Part shown: in pieces, positions 56,674 to 64,000 of the stretch | Layout of the letters: each line of letters starts with the position of its first letter | Position numbering within the stretch: the stretch's first letter is position 1 | DNA from: Cupriavidus necator A5-1 | Lineage (GTDB): Bacteria; Pseudomonadota; Gammaproteobacteria; Burkholderiales; Burkholderiaceae | Reading direction: 5' to 3' | Assembly (NCBI RefSeq): GCF_000744095.1 | Contig: NZ_JQLI01000001.1 | Location: 3,906,001-3,970,000, forward strand | Length of the DNA: 64,000 nt | Program-made: the position numbers and the translations under genes | The notes under the pieces: generated by a model | The model's database searches: none | What the model was told of the DNA's origin: nothing | The model's input: the letters and a program-made list of their open reading frames with translations, nothing else

Positions 56674-57453
56674 CTACGCCACCATATGCGCGGCGAAACC
56701 CGCCTGGCCCGCCGCGATCTCCTCGCGCAAGGTCAGTTGCGGGATGTGATAGTCCCCCGCGTTCTGCGGCCTGAAGGGAATCGGCGCCGTCGTCCCGAGT
56801 GTGTCCAGCCGCTGGCCGAGCTCGTCGCGGATGGCGGCAAAGCGCGCGTCATCCACCCTGCTGGTCCGGTACACCACGTACGGCGGCAGCACCTCGAAGC
56901 CGGGGTAGTACAGGATGCCGTGATGGATCGGGAACAGGATGTCGTCGATCGGGCCGTTGATGCCGCGCGGGCTGTAGTGCGACTCCCAGCCGCCGGTGGT
57001 GACGACCAGCATGGCGCGCTTGCCGGCGAGCATGCCTTCGCCATAGCGGTCGCCCCAGCGTTCGTCGGAGTGCTCGCCCACACCGTAGGCGAAGCCGTAG
57101 GCATAGACGCGCTCGACCCAGCCCTTCAGGATCGCCGGCATCGAGAACCACCACAGCGGGAACTGCAGGATCACCGCATCGGCCCAGCGCAGCTTGTCCT
57201 GCTCACGAGCGATATCGTCGCTCTGCAGGCCGTTCTCGAAGGCGTGCTTGGAATCCAGCGAAGGATGAAATGGCGCGGTCCCGGGCCGCGCCTTGCTGTC
57301 GGCCGCGTCAAGCTGGGCTTTCCATTGCATCGCGTAGAGGTCGGAGACCTGCACGGTGTGGCCGGCATCGCGCAGGCGCTGCACGGCGAAGTCGCGGATG
57401 GCGCCGTTCAGCGAGGTGGGTTCCGGATGGGCGTAGACGAGAAGTACGTTCAT
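56674..57453 (-). CDS. NQO1-like NAD(P)H:quinone oxidoreductase
   Basis: A 259-residue flavodoxin-fold enzyme of the Flavodoxin_2 family, from MNVLLVYAHPEPTSLNGAIRDF at 57453, which gives the FAD/FMN phosphate loop. Further motifs: ADAVILQFPLWWFSMPAILKGWVERVYAYGFAYG (the PLQWF-like active-site loop) and VVTTGGWESHYSPRGINGPIDDILFPIHHGILYYPGFEVLPPYVVY. It reduces quinones by two electrons. It diverges from a LysR gene, with a strong inverted repeat between. Confidence 0.9.
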   Translation of the reverse strand: MNVLLVYAHPEPTSLNGAIRDFAVQRLRDAGHTVQVSDLYAMQWKAQLDAADSKARPGTAPFHPSLDSKHAFENGLQSDDIAREQDKLRWADAVILQFPLWWFSMPAILKGWVERVYAYGFAYGVGEHSDERWGDRYGEGMLAGKRAMLVVTTGGWESHYSPRGINGPIDDILFPIHHGILYYPGFEVLPPYVVYRTSRVDDARFAAIRDELGQRLDTLGTTAPIPFRPQNAGDYHIPQLTLREEIAAGQAGFAAHMVA

Positions 57454-57507
57454 GATGGCTGCTTCCAGGGATTGCGAAAGTGAGGCCAGCATAGGGCGCG
57501 CTCCGGT

Positions 57508-57531
57508 ATATTGGAAATGAATATCCAATAT
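57508..57531. promoter_or_regulatory. Candidate LysR operator between quinone reductase and LysR genes
   Basis: Arms ATATTGG (57508-57514) and CCAATAT (57525-57531) form a perfect 7-bp inverted repeat with a 10-base AT-rich centre, in the 91-base divergent gap. Position and shape fit a LysR box. Confidence 0.55.
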
Positions 57532-57544
57532 CACAGCTATTGCC

Positions 57545-58438
57545 ATGACTAATCTCAGGCGCCTGGACCTGAACCTGCTGGTCACGCTGGACGTGCTGCT
57601 GTCCGAGCAGAATGTGACCCGCGCCGCGCAGCGGTTGAACTACTCGCAACCCTCGGTCAGCGTCCACCTTGCCCGGCTGCGCGACTACTTCGGCGACCCG
57701 TTGCTGCTGCCAGGCCCGCGTGGCATGCGCCCCACGGCCCGGGCCGAGGCGCTGCGCGAACCGCTGCGCGAGGCGCTGGCCGCGCTCGAGCAGACCGTGT
57801 CGCCTGACACGCCCTTCGACCCCGCCGCCGCCATGCAGACCTGGCGCGTCGCCGCGACCGACTATGGGGAATCGACCATCGTGCTGCCCGCGCTGCAGGC
57901 GCTGCGCGCCGCCGCGCCGGGTGCGCGGCTGGCCGTGGTGGAAATGGTCCCCTCGCGCATTGCCAGGCAGGCAGAGCAGGCCGGGCTCGATCTCGCCTTC
58001 CACACCAGTGATGGCGCACCGCCGGCGATGCACCGGCGCGCGCTCTTTACCGAGCGTTATGTGCTGGTGGGCCGCGCCGGCCATCCACGGCTCAGGCGCC
58101 GGCCTACGCTGGCGCAGTTCTGCGCGCTGGACCATGTGATCGTTTCGCCGGACGGTGGCGGCTTTTACGGGGTCACTGACGAGGCGCTGGCCAGCGTCGG
58201 CATGCAACGGCGCGTGGTGTTGTCCGTGCCGCACTTTCTATTCGTCACGTCCGCAGTGGCCAGCACCGACCTGGTGGCGATGCTGCCGGCCCGGCTGGTG
58301 CGCGGTGCGCCGGCGCTGCAGGTGGTGGAACCGCCGGTGGAGGTGCCTGGCTATGAGATGTCGATGCTGTGGCACGAGCGCGTGCATCGCGACCCGGCAC
58401 ACCAGTGGTTGCGCGAGCTGATCGCTGCGTCGGTTTGA
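57545..58438 (+). CDS. LysR-type regulator of the quinone reductase gene
   Basis: A 297-residue regulator: helix-turn-helix LNLLVTLDVLLSEQNVTRAAQRLNYSQPSVSVHLARLRDYFGDPLLL, followed by the NodD/NahR-like effector region (WRVAATDYGESTIVLPALQALRAAAPGARLAVVEM, HPRLRRRPTLAQFCALDHVIVSPDGGGFYG). This NahR/DntR-like subfamily responds to small aromatic compounds, which suits control of a quinone reductase. The operator candidate lies 14 bases before the start. Confidence 0.92.
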   Translation: MTNLRRLDLNLLVTLDVLLSEQNVTRAAQRLNYSQPSVSVHLARLRDYFGDPLLLPGPRGMRPTARAEALREPLREALAALEQTVSPDTPFDPAAAMQTWRVAATDYGESTIVLPALQALRAAAPGARLAVVEMVPSRIARQAEQAGLDLAFHTSDGAPPAMHRRALFTERYVLVGRAGHPRLRRRPTLAQFCALDHVIVSPDGGGFYGVTDEALASVGMQRRVVLSVPHFLFVTSAVASTDLVAMLPARLVRGAPALQVVEPPVEVPGYEMSMLWHERVHRDPAHQWLRELIAASV

Positions 58439-58547
58439 GCCACCGCGTATCCGTCGTGTTTTTGCATACAAAACTAGAATACAATCAGGACTTTCAACGC
58501 TGCGGCAGGCACCTGCGCACTGCCGCTTCCAGTTTTGGAGGAGACCC

Positions 58548-58946
58548 ATGACGTTCAGTGAAACCGGCCTGACTTCCCGCCATGTAGCAGCACTCGCGCC
58601 GATCGAGGACTACCTGCAAGGTCATATCACCGGCAAGGCGGAGTACATGTACAAGGCCTTTGCCCCCGACGCCCGCATCGTCTCGTTCCGCGACGGCGCA
58701 CTGCACTCGCTGTCCGTCGAGGAATTCGTCTCGGCGCGCTGCCCCGGCCACCCCGCGCCGGACGAAGCGCAGCGCACGCGCTTCATCACGCAGTTCGACG
58801 TGGTGGGTAATGCCGGCGTCGCCAAGGTCGTGCTGGACTATCCGGAGGTCGTCTTCACCGACTACATGACGCTGCTGCAGATCGACGGCGCCTGGAAGAT
58901 CGTCAACAAGACCTTCAGCGCGGCGCCGCGCGGGCAAGGCAAGTAA
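58548..58946 (+). CDS. NTF2-like (lumazine-binding-type) protein
   Basis: A 132-residue cytosolic protein of the NTF2 fold: PIEDYLQGHITGKAEYMYKAFAPDARIVSFRDGAL and KVVLDYPEVVFTDYMTLLQIDGAWKIVNKTFSA. It belongs to the putative lumazine-binding family, small cone-shaped proteins of unknown substrate. The GGAGGAGA stretch is a strong ribosome site. An AT-rich segment around 58461-58490 is probably the promoter. Convergent with the RidA gene. Confidence 0.82.
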   Translation: MTFSETGLTSRHVAALAPIEDYLQGHITGKAEYMYKAFAPDARIVSFRDGALHSLSVEEFVSARCPGHPAPDEAQRTRFITQFDVVGNAGVAKVVLDYPEVVFTDYMTLLQIDGAWKIVNKTFSAAPRGQGK

Positions 58947-58978
58947 GCATCGGGGCCGGCCGGCGGACCCAAGCCGGC

Positions 58979-59413
58979 TCACCCCGGCAGGACGGCCGTC
59001 GCTTCGATCTCGAACAGCATATTGTCCAGCGCCAGCCGCGGCACCGGGATCAGCGTGCAGGCGGGCACCGGCTTGCCGGCCCACATCTCGCGCAGTGCGG
59101 CACCGAAGGTGCGCAGGCGGTCGTGCGAGTGATCGACCACCAGCACCGTGAGCTTGGCCACATCGCCCACATCGGCACCCGCGGCCTGCAGCGCGATGCG
59201 CAGGTTCTGCATGGCGCGCGCAACCTGGCGCGGGAAGTCCGGCGCCAGGCCGCCGGCGGCATCCTCGCCGCCCTGCCCGGCCACATACACGATGCGGGCA
59301 GGCCCGCGCACCACGGCCACGTGCGAATAGCCATTGGGCCGCGGGTCATACAAGTCGGCAGGATTGAGAAAGCTCAGCGAATCATTGGGGCGGGCATGCG
59401 GCGACATGGTCAT
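58979..59413 (-). CDS. RidA/YjgF family protein under SoxR control
   Basis: A 144-residue member of the Rid family from MTMSPHARPNDSL at 59413. Conserved elements: GYSHVAVVRGPARIVYVAGQGGEDAAGG, VARAMQNLRIALQAAGADVGDVAKLTVLVVDH and the C-terminal ACTLIPVPRLALDNMLFEIEATAVLP. True RidA proteins deaminate reactive enamine/imine intermediates with an Arg in the R-x-C-V motif; here the segment reads CTLIPVP-RLA, so catalytic equivalence is uncertain. The promoter carries an ideal SoxR operator. Confidence 0.9.
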   Translation of the reverse strand: MTMSPHARPNDSLSFLNPADLYDPRPNGYSHVAVVRGPARIVYVAGQGGEDAAGGLAPDFPRQVARAMQNLRIALQAAGADVGDVAKLTVLVVDHSHDRLRTFGAALREMWAGKPVPACTLIPVPRLALDNMLFEIEATAVLPG

Positions 59414-59450
59414 CAACTCTGTATCGAGGAATGGCGAACAATGGAGCCGT

Positions 59451-59481
59451 AGTATCAAACCTCAACTTAGCTTGAGGTCAA
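59451..59481 (-). promoter_or_regulatory. SoxR-type promoter with operator
   Basis: CCTCAACTTAGCTTGAGG at 59460-59477 is an 18-bp SoxR box. On the minus strand it lies between a -35 TTGACC (59476-59481) and a -10 GATACT (59451-59456) with a 19-base spacer, the overlong spacing that MerR-family activators correct. It reads toward the RidA gene. Confidence 0.85.
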
Positions 59482-59549
59482 GCAGAGCCATGGTGGTAGC
59501 ATGGGCATTCCTCCAGCCCAACTTCTGGCCCGACTTCTGCTCCCTAGCC

Positions 59550-60041
59550 ATGCCACCCGCGAACAAGCCCGCCACACCGCGCCGGCGCCGCCCGGCGCCC
59601 TCAGAAGAACTGCTCTCCGTCGGCGAAGTCGCCGCGCGCACCGGCATCGCGGTGTCCACCCTGCATTTCTATGAATCGCGCGGCCTGATCGCCAGCACCC
59701 GCAGCGGCGGCAACCAGCGCCGCTATGCGCGCGCCGTGCTGCGCCGCCTGGCCGTGATCCGCGTGGCGCAGCGCATGGGCCTGCCACTGACGGTGATCGC
59801 CGCGGCCATGCAGAAGCTGCCCGATGGACGCGCGCCCACCGTGGCCGACTGGCGCCGGCTGTCCGCCAGCTGGCGCGACGACCTCGATGAACGCATCCGC
59901 ACGCTGACGCAGCTGCGCGACCAGCTCGACGGCTGCATCGGCTGCGGTTGCCTGTCGCTCAAGGCGTGCCCGCTGCGCAATCCGCAGGACACGCTGGCGG
60001 GCGAAGGCCCGGGGCCGCATTTCCCGGGCGCGGCGCCGTGA
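59550..60041 (+). CDS. soxR: Redox-sensitive transcriptional activator SoxR
   Basis: A 163-residue MerR-family regulator from the ATG at 59550 (in-frame starts further upstream are possible but overlap the promoter). Helix-turn-helix: LSVGEVAARTGIAVSTLHFYESRGLIASTRSGGNQRRYARAVLRRL. The [2Fe-2S] site is complete: Cys129, Cys132, Cys134 and Cys140 (CIGCGCLSLKAC). Redox-cycling compounds oxidise the cluster and switch on targets. The divergent RidA gene carries the operator. Confidence 0.97.
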   Translation: MPPANKPATPRRRRPAPSEELLSVGEVAARTGIAVSTLHFYESRGLIASTRSGGNQRRYARAVLRRLAVIRVAQRMGLPLTVIAAAMQKLPDGRAPTVADWRRLSASWRDDLDERIRTLTQLRDQLDGCIGCGCLSLKACPLRNPQDTLAGEGPGPHFPGAAP

Positions 60042-60056
60042 TAGCCGCAGTGGCGC

Positions 60057-60431
60057 TTATTTGAAAGTCTGCAGGTAGGCCAGCAGATCTTCGATCTGCT
60101 TGTCGTTGCCGATGCCCCAGAAGCGCATCTTGGTGCCGGGCACGACCTTGCCCGGCGAACGGATAAAGGCGTCCAGCGTGTCGCGCGACCAGACCAGCTT
60201 CGATGCGCGCATGGCGTCCGAGTACTGGAAGTCGCTGGTGCCGCCCGCCTGGCGGCCGAAGATGCCATTCAGGTGCGGGCCAAACGCGGCACGCGCGTTG
60301 CGGCCGACGTAGTGGCACGAGGCGCAGCGCGCGGCGAACAGGGCTTTGCCTGCCTGGATGTCCGGCTCGGCCCGGGCGGGGGCTACGGTGAGGCCGGTCA
60401 GGGCAAGGGCGAGAAATACGGTACGGCGCAT
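60057..60431 (-). CDS. Class I cytochrome c (c2-like)
   Basis: A 124-residue periplasmic cytochrome from MRRTVFLALALTG at 60431, with a signal peptide ending about PARA. Haem motif CASCH follows ALFAARC; the block GPHLNGIFGRQAGGTSDFQYSDAMRAS and Met in PGTKMRFWGI (sixth ligand) are of the mitochondrial c/c2 type. It carries electrons to oxidases or reductases. Convergent with soxR 15 bases away. Confidence 0.92.
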   Translation of the reverse strand: MRRTVFLALALTGLTVAPARAEPDIQAGKALFAARCASCHYVGRNARAAFGPHLNGIFGRQAGGTSDFQYSDAMRASKLVWSRDTLDAFIRSPGKVVPGTKMRFWGIGNDKQIEDLLAYLQTFK

Positions 60432-60617
60432 GAGGCGAGAGCTGCAGGTAAGGCTTTGGCGCGGGACTGAATGATACAGGGCATGGCCCCGACGAGCGGC
60501 GGCGACCACGGCGCAGCGCAGCTTACACCCCGTCACATTTGCAACAATTCGCGCGGCCTATATTACGAGCCCGCCCTCTACAGTGAGCCCATGTCCAACG
60601 CCCCCTGGGAGGCAACC

Positions 60618-60989
60618 ATGAAACGAATCGTCGCCATGGCAGTAGTCGGTGGTGCAATGCTTGCGGCCAGCGCCGGCGCCTATGCCGGTGTGAATATCGA
60701 CATCGGCATCGGCGTGCCGGGCGTGGTGGTGGCCGAGCCAGCGCCGGTCTATCACCCCGCCCCGGTCTATCGGGCGGCTCCGGTCTATGCACCGGCACCG
60801 GTGTACGCACCGGCGCCGGTGGCCTATGCGCCGCGCCCAGTGGTGGTGGCGCCCGTCCCGGTGGGCTATGACCGCTACGACGGCCGCGACTATCATCGCG
60901 CCTATCATCGGGAATACCGCCGCGAATGGCGCGAGCGCGAATGGGCCCGCCACCACGGCTATGACGGCCCGGGCCGCCGCTGGGACTGA
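60618..60989 (+). CDS. Secreted protein with PVY repeats and a basic tail
   Basis: A 123-residue protein from the ATG at 60618 with GGGAGGCA upstream. Signal peptide MKRIVAMAVVGGAMLAASAGAYA. Residues 35-80 repeat the unit APVY(x)PAPVY about six times. The tail (YDGRDYHRAYHREYRREWREREWARHHGYDG) is rich in Arg, His and Tyr and may bind metal or polyanions. This architecture is common among short Burkholderiales envelope proteins of unknown role. Confidence 0.75.
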   Translation: MKRIVAMAVVGGAMLAASAGAYAGVNIDIGIGVPGVVVAEPAPVYHPAPVYRAAPVYAPAPVYAPAPVAYAPRPVVVAPVPVGYDRYDGRDYHRAYHREYRREWREREWARHHGYDGPGRRWD

Positions 60990-61105
60990 CGGGACCGGGC
61001 ATGCCTGGCTTGCCTTCCTGCACGGATTCGCGAGTCAGGCTAACCTGTCGGCACTGTCACAACGTGCCGGGGGCTGCGACGCAGCAGCCCCCCCAGGAAA
61101 AGCCA

Positions 61106-61765
61106 ATGACCCAACCCCTGAGAATCGACTTCGTCTCCGACATCGCCTGCCCCTGGTGTGCCGTCGGCCTGTCCTCGCTGCGGCAGGCGCTCCAGCGCCT
61201 GGGCGATGCCGTGGACGCCGAGATCGTCCTGCATCCCTTTGAACTGAACCCGGACATGCGGCCCGAAGGCGAGGCCATCGTCGACTACATCGGCAGGAAA
61301 TACGGACGCACGCCGGCACAGATCGCTGAGTCCCAGGCCATGATCCGCGAGCGCGGCGCCGGCGTGGGCTTTACCTTCGGCGAACGTACGCGTGTCTACA
61401 ACACCTTCGATGCGCATCGGCTGCTGCATTGGGCAGGCATCGTAGGCAAGCAGCTGCCGCTCAAGCTGGCGCTGCTGCGCGCCTACCATACGGATGGCAA
61501 GGATCCGAGCAATCGCGACGTGCTGGTCGAGGCCGCGCAATCAGTTGGCCTTGATGCGGCGCAGGCACGCACGGTGCTGGAGAGCGGCGCCTATGCCGAC
61601 GAGGTTCGTGCCGAGGAACGCGAGTACCAGGGCATGGGCATCCAGTCGGTGCCGTCGATCATCTTCAACAACCGCTACCTGGTGACTGGCGGGCAGCCGG
61701 TGGAGGCTTTAGAGCAGGCGATCCGGCAGATCGTGGCCGAGGCGCAGCAGCCTGTGCAGGGCTGA
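61106..61765 (+). CDS. DsbA-family oxidoreductase, FrnE-like
   Basis: A 219-residue thioredoxin-fold protein with a helical insert. The active site is Cys15-Pro-Trp-Cys18 (DIACPWC), typical of FrnE/2-hydroxychromene-2-carboxylate isomerase relatives. Other conserved parts: NTFDAHRLLHWAG, AYHTDGKDPSNRDVLVEAA and GIQSVPSIIFNNRYLVTGGQPVEALEQAI with the cis-Pro (VPS). No signal peptide, so it is cytosolic; family members are linked to disulfide metabolism and oxidative stress. Confidence 0.92.
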   Translation: MTQPLRIDFVSDIACPWCAVGLSSLRQALQRLGDAVDAEIVLHPFELNPDMRPEGEAIVDYIGRKYGRTPAQIAESQAMIRERGAGVGFTFGERTRVYNTFDAHRLLHWAGIVGKQLPLKLALLRAYHTDGKDPSNRDVLVEAAQSVGLDAAQARTVLESGAYADEVRAEEREYQGMGIQSVPSIIFNNRYLVTGGQPVEALEQAIRQIVAEAQQPVQG

Positions 61766-62103
61766 GCAGGCCTGGCCACAATCGGCATAGGGGGCAGCCA
61801 TCCGGGCTGCGCCCCTGCCACATACATGGACGCCCCCGTTTTGTCAGGCCTTCATTGGCGATGGGGTCGATGATTGAGATTGCGGCCATACATCCGGACT
61901 GTTGAGAAGGCGACTATGGCGCCTTTGTCCCTGATGGAATCTGCTGATCGGGCTCTAATCACCACCTCGCGCTCGAAGCGCCTGTGACAGGGCAGAGTAT
62001 TCCGATCCCGGTCCAACCTATCTTGCCATCACGTCGTGAGTGCCCGAGCAACCTCCTGGGGGGAACGTTCTTTTACTAGACCGATCGGATTACGCGACCT
62101 CCT
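61766..62103. other. Gap after frnE: probable 3' noncoding end of the IS110 element
   Basis: No gene is seen here. Near the frnE end, an imperfect GGGGGCAGCC / GGGCTGCGCCCC hairpin lies around 61789. Further right, CCGATCGGATTACGC at 62081-62095 mirrors 63451-63465 in the IS110 gene end. With the IS5 element removed, the right part of this interval is contiguous with the IS110 3' flank. The true element end is not resolved. Confidence 0.5.
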
Positions 62104-62107
62104 CTAA

Positions 62108-63440
62108 CAGGCCGCTGAAATACCTCCGGCAGACGTCAGCGCGGCGACTGGCTGAAGCGTTGATCTGAGGACTCCATCCAACCCAACATTTCATGCGCGG
62201 CGCTGACACCTTCACCGAGAGTTTGTTCACCATGCGGCGGCTGGATGAATTCGTGCCGAAGGCCCATCCGCTGCGCTCGATCCGCACCATGGCCAATCAG
62301 GCGCTGGCAAAGATGGACCGGTTGTTCGCGCAGATGTATGAGGCCGATATCAACGGCGGTCGGCCCAGCATCGCGCCGGAGAAGTTGCTGCGGGCCATGC
62401 TGCTGCAGGTGCTTCACAGCATTCGTTCGGAGCGTCAGCTCATGGAGCAGACGCAGTACAACCTGCTGTTTCGCTGGTTCATTGGCTTGGCCATGGATGA
62501 TGTGGTCTGGGTGCCCACCGTGTTCAGCAAGAACCGCGAACGGCTTATCAAGCACGATGCGGTGATCGAGTTCTTCAACGAGGTGCTGGCCATCGCGCAG
62601 AAGAAGAACTGGCTGTCGGGCGAGCACTTCAGCGTCGACGGCACGCTGATTCAGGCGTGGGCAGGCCACAAGAGCTTCGTGCGCAAGGACGGCGACGACG
62701 AGGACGACAGCGGCGGCGCCAACTTCAAGGGCCGCAAGCGCAGCAACGAGACGCATGCGTCCAAGACCGATCCCGATGCCAAGCTGTACCGCAAGGGCAA
62801 AACCGCCAGTGAGCTGCGCTACATGGGCCATACCCTGAGCGACAACCGACACGGACTGGTGGTGAGCGCCATGGTGACTAATGCGGACGGACACGCCGAG
62901 CGCGAAGCCGCGAAGGTCATGCTCAACGATGCCAGGCAGGTAACTGAAGACCTAAATGTGGAAGTCACCGTTGGTGCGGACAAAGGCTACGATGCGCAGG
63001 AATTCATTCAAGCCTGCCTGGAAATGAAGGTAACGCCCCACGTGGCACAGAACACCTCGGGGCGGCGCTCGGCCGTTCCTGATGCCATTGCTTGCAGCGC
63101 CGGTTATGCCGTCTCGCAGCAGAAGCGCAAGCTGATCGAACAAGGCTTTGGCTGGGCCAAGACTGTGGGGCGCATGCGCCAGGTAATGGTGCGCGGACTA
63201 AAGAAGGTTGACCAGATGTTTGTGCTGAGCATGGCCGCCTATAACCTCGTGCGCATGCGCTCGCTGGGACAAATCCGTCCGCAGTGGCAGTAATCGCATT
63301 AATGAGGCCGGCAATGGGCGCCAAATCGCCGAAAACGTCGATGCAGTGACGCCCAGCTCCCGGATTGTGAAAAAAGCGAACCCATCAGCGCCTCTTTGGG
63401 GAAGCTCTGGCTCTTGCGCGATGAGTACTTCAGCAGCCTG
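62108..63440 (+). mobile_element. IS5-family insertion sequence with ends and target duplication
   Basis: Terminal inverted repeats CAGGCCGCTGAAATAC (left) and CAGGCTGCTGAAGTAC (right, read inward) match at 14 of 16 bases. The 1333-base element is flanked by CTAA at 62104-62107 and 63441-63444, a 4-base duplication fitting the IS5 preference YTAR. It lies exactly at the stop codon of the IS110 transposase gene. Confidence 0.85.
62193..63293 (+). CDS. IS5-family transposase
   Basis: A 366-residue DDE transposase of apparent full length. The N-terminal DUF772 region (MRGADTFTESLFTMRRLDEFVPKAHPLRSIRTMANQAL, ...PEKLLRAMLLQVLHSIRSERQLMEQTQYNLLFRWFIGL) precedes the catalytic core: FSVDGTLIQAW (Asp), VTVGADKGYDAQEF (Asp) and RKLIEQGFGWAKTVGRMRQVMVRGLKKVDQMF (Glu). 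No frameshift is visible, so the element may be active. Confidence 0.93.
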   Translation: MRGADTFTESLFTMRRLDEFVPKAHPLRSIRTMANQALAKMDRLFAQMYEADINGGRPSIAPEKLLRAMLLQVLHSIRSERQLMEQTQYNLLFRWFIGLAMDDVVWVPTVFSKNRERLIKHDAVIEFFNEVLAIAQKKNWLSGEHFSVDGTLIQAWAGHKSFVRKDGDDEDDSGGANFKGRKRSNETHASKTDPDAKLYRKGKTASELRYMGHTLSDNRHGLVVSAMVTNADGHAEREAAKVMLNDARQVTEDLNVEVTVGADKGYDAQEFIQACLEMKVTPHVAQNTSGRRSAVPDAIACSAGYAVSQQKRKLIEQGFGWAKTVGRMRQVMVRGLKKVDQMFVLSMAAYNLVRMRSLGQIRPQWQ

Positions 63441-64000
63441 CTAAGACGATGCGTAATCCGATCGGAACGTACGGTCTTGTGTGAGCAGTGCCCAGGCGAT
63501 TCGCGCATTCCTGTTGGCCACCGCCACCACGGCGATGTTCTTGTGGCGTCTTACCAACAGCCGACGGAGCCAGCCAGAGAACGCGTCGTTTTTGTTTGTG
63601 GCGTAACGAACGACGGCTCGTGCTCCGTGGACCATTAGCGTGCGCAAGTACGTGTCACCGCGCTTGGTAATGCCGAGCAGCAGCGGCTTACCTCCGCTCG
63701 AATGCTGCCTCGGCACCAAGCCTAGCCACGCAGCCAATTGCCGAGCGTTGCTGAAGCACTTGCCATCCCCGATCGAAGCAACAAGTGCACTGGCCGTGAT
63801 CGGGCCGATCCCGGGAATCTCTGCCAGCCTCCGGCTGGCGTCATTGGCGCGATGCCAAGCTTTGATCTGGGTCTCGAGCTCTTCTACCTGTCGATCGAGT
63901 TCCTTTAGATGATCGATCAAGCGCTGGACCAACAAGCGGAACGAGCCCGGCAGTTCGTTGCTGGCATCTTCGATGAGCGCCGGCACGTGCTGGGCGATGT
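63441..64000 (-). CDS. IS110-family transposase, C-terminal part (continues beyond window)
   Basis: At least 186 codons of the C-terminal half are present and the frame is open to the window end (IAQHVPALIEDASNELPG). A coiled-coil (LVQRLIDHLKELDRQVEELETQI) leads to the Transposase_20 domain: LAEIPGIGPITASALVASIGDGKCFSNARQLAAWLGLVPRQHSSGGKPLLLGITKRGDTYLRTLMVHGARAV, which holds the catalytic Ser. The TAG stop coincides with the IS5 target duplication, so the protein end is unaltered. It is unrelated at sequence level to the truncated IS110 copy at 17902. Confidence 0.92.
   Translation of the reverse strand, partial: IAQHVPALIEDASNELPGSFRLLVQRLIDHLKELDRQVEELETQIKAWHRANDASRRLAEIPGIGPITASALVASIGDGKCFSNARQLAAWLGLVPRQHSSGGKPLLLGITKRGDTYLRTLMVHGARAVVRYATNKNDAFSGWLRRLLVRRHKNIAVVAVANRNARIAWALLTQDRTFRSDYASS

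Overview
The window reads as accessory-rich chromosomal DNA from a GC-rich, respiratorily versatile betaproteobacterium. Gene content (an H-NS-like protein, a denitrification block, an HGBL-type protocatechuate cluster, a Bug/TctC binding protein, a PHB-depolymerase-type esterase and many LysR regulators) fits Cupriavidus/Ralstonia best, probably a secondary chromosome. The genus is inferred from gene families and style; no ribosomal marker is present.

Layout. 1-4.0 kb: end of an NCS2 purine permease, a VOC protein, an H-NS-like protein, a lipoprotein and an AraC regulator. 4.0-17.7 kb: nitrate respiration, namely a LysR remnant, nnrS (minus), then narK1-narK2-narGHJI, a parvulin PPIase, a beta-carbonic anhydrase and mobB. 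17.7-18.8 kb: a truncated IS110 transposase between two inverted copies of a dispersed repeat. 19.0-28.0 kb: a near-continuous nitrite reductase operon nirS-M-C-F-DL-G-H-J-N-E behind an FNR/DNR-type box. 28.1-32.5 kb: a DUF4410 lipoprotein, an OmpR-type two-component pair, an EF-hand-like secreted protein and a Cys-repeat secreted protein. 32.8-35.2 kb: a sterol-desaturase-like protein with a frameshifted IS4 element inserted between its stop codon and its terminator. 35.3-42.1 kb: the protocatechuate branch of the beta-ketoadipate pathway (pcaH, pcaG, pcaB and a fused pcaDC/pcaL on minus; pcaQ divergent; pcaK). 42.5-50.6 kb: DUF2905, a chemoreceptor, a PHB-depolymerase-type esterase, a ribbon-helix-helix regulator with 11-bp repeats upstream, cardiolipin synthase, a LysR regulator and an MFS pump. 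51-61.8 kb: BON protein, exonuclease III, LysR, amidase, Bug protein, quinone reductase/LysR pair, NTF2-like protein, RidA/SoxR pair, cytochrome c, secreted PVY-repeat protein and a FrnE/DsbA protein. 61.8-64 kb: an IS5 element inserted at the stop codon of an IS110-family transposase that runs off the window.

How it works together. NarK1/K2 exchange nitrate and nitrite, NarGHI reduces nitrate with NarJ as chaperone, and MobB helps supply the Mo-bisMGD cofactor. NirS reduces nitrite to NO with NirM/NirC as c-type cytochromes, and NirE, F, DL, G, H, J and N build heme d1. NnrS is a further NO-linked membrane protein. The pca genes carry protocatechuate to beta-ketoadipate.

The most notable regulatory or mobile-DNA observations are: a textbook SoxR operator inside a 19-bp-spacer promoter that drives a RidA-family gene; four 11-bp repeats in front of the ribbon-helix-helix gene; tandem GTTC-N7-GAAC sites upstream of pcaK; a 25-bp DnaA-box-like palindrome; a motif shared by the narK1 and narG leaders; and an IS5 insertion exactly at the IS110 stop codon that separates the transposase gene from its 3' noncoding end.
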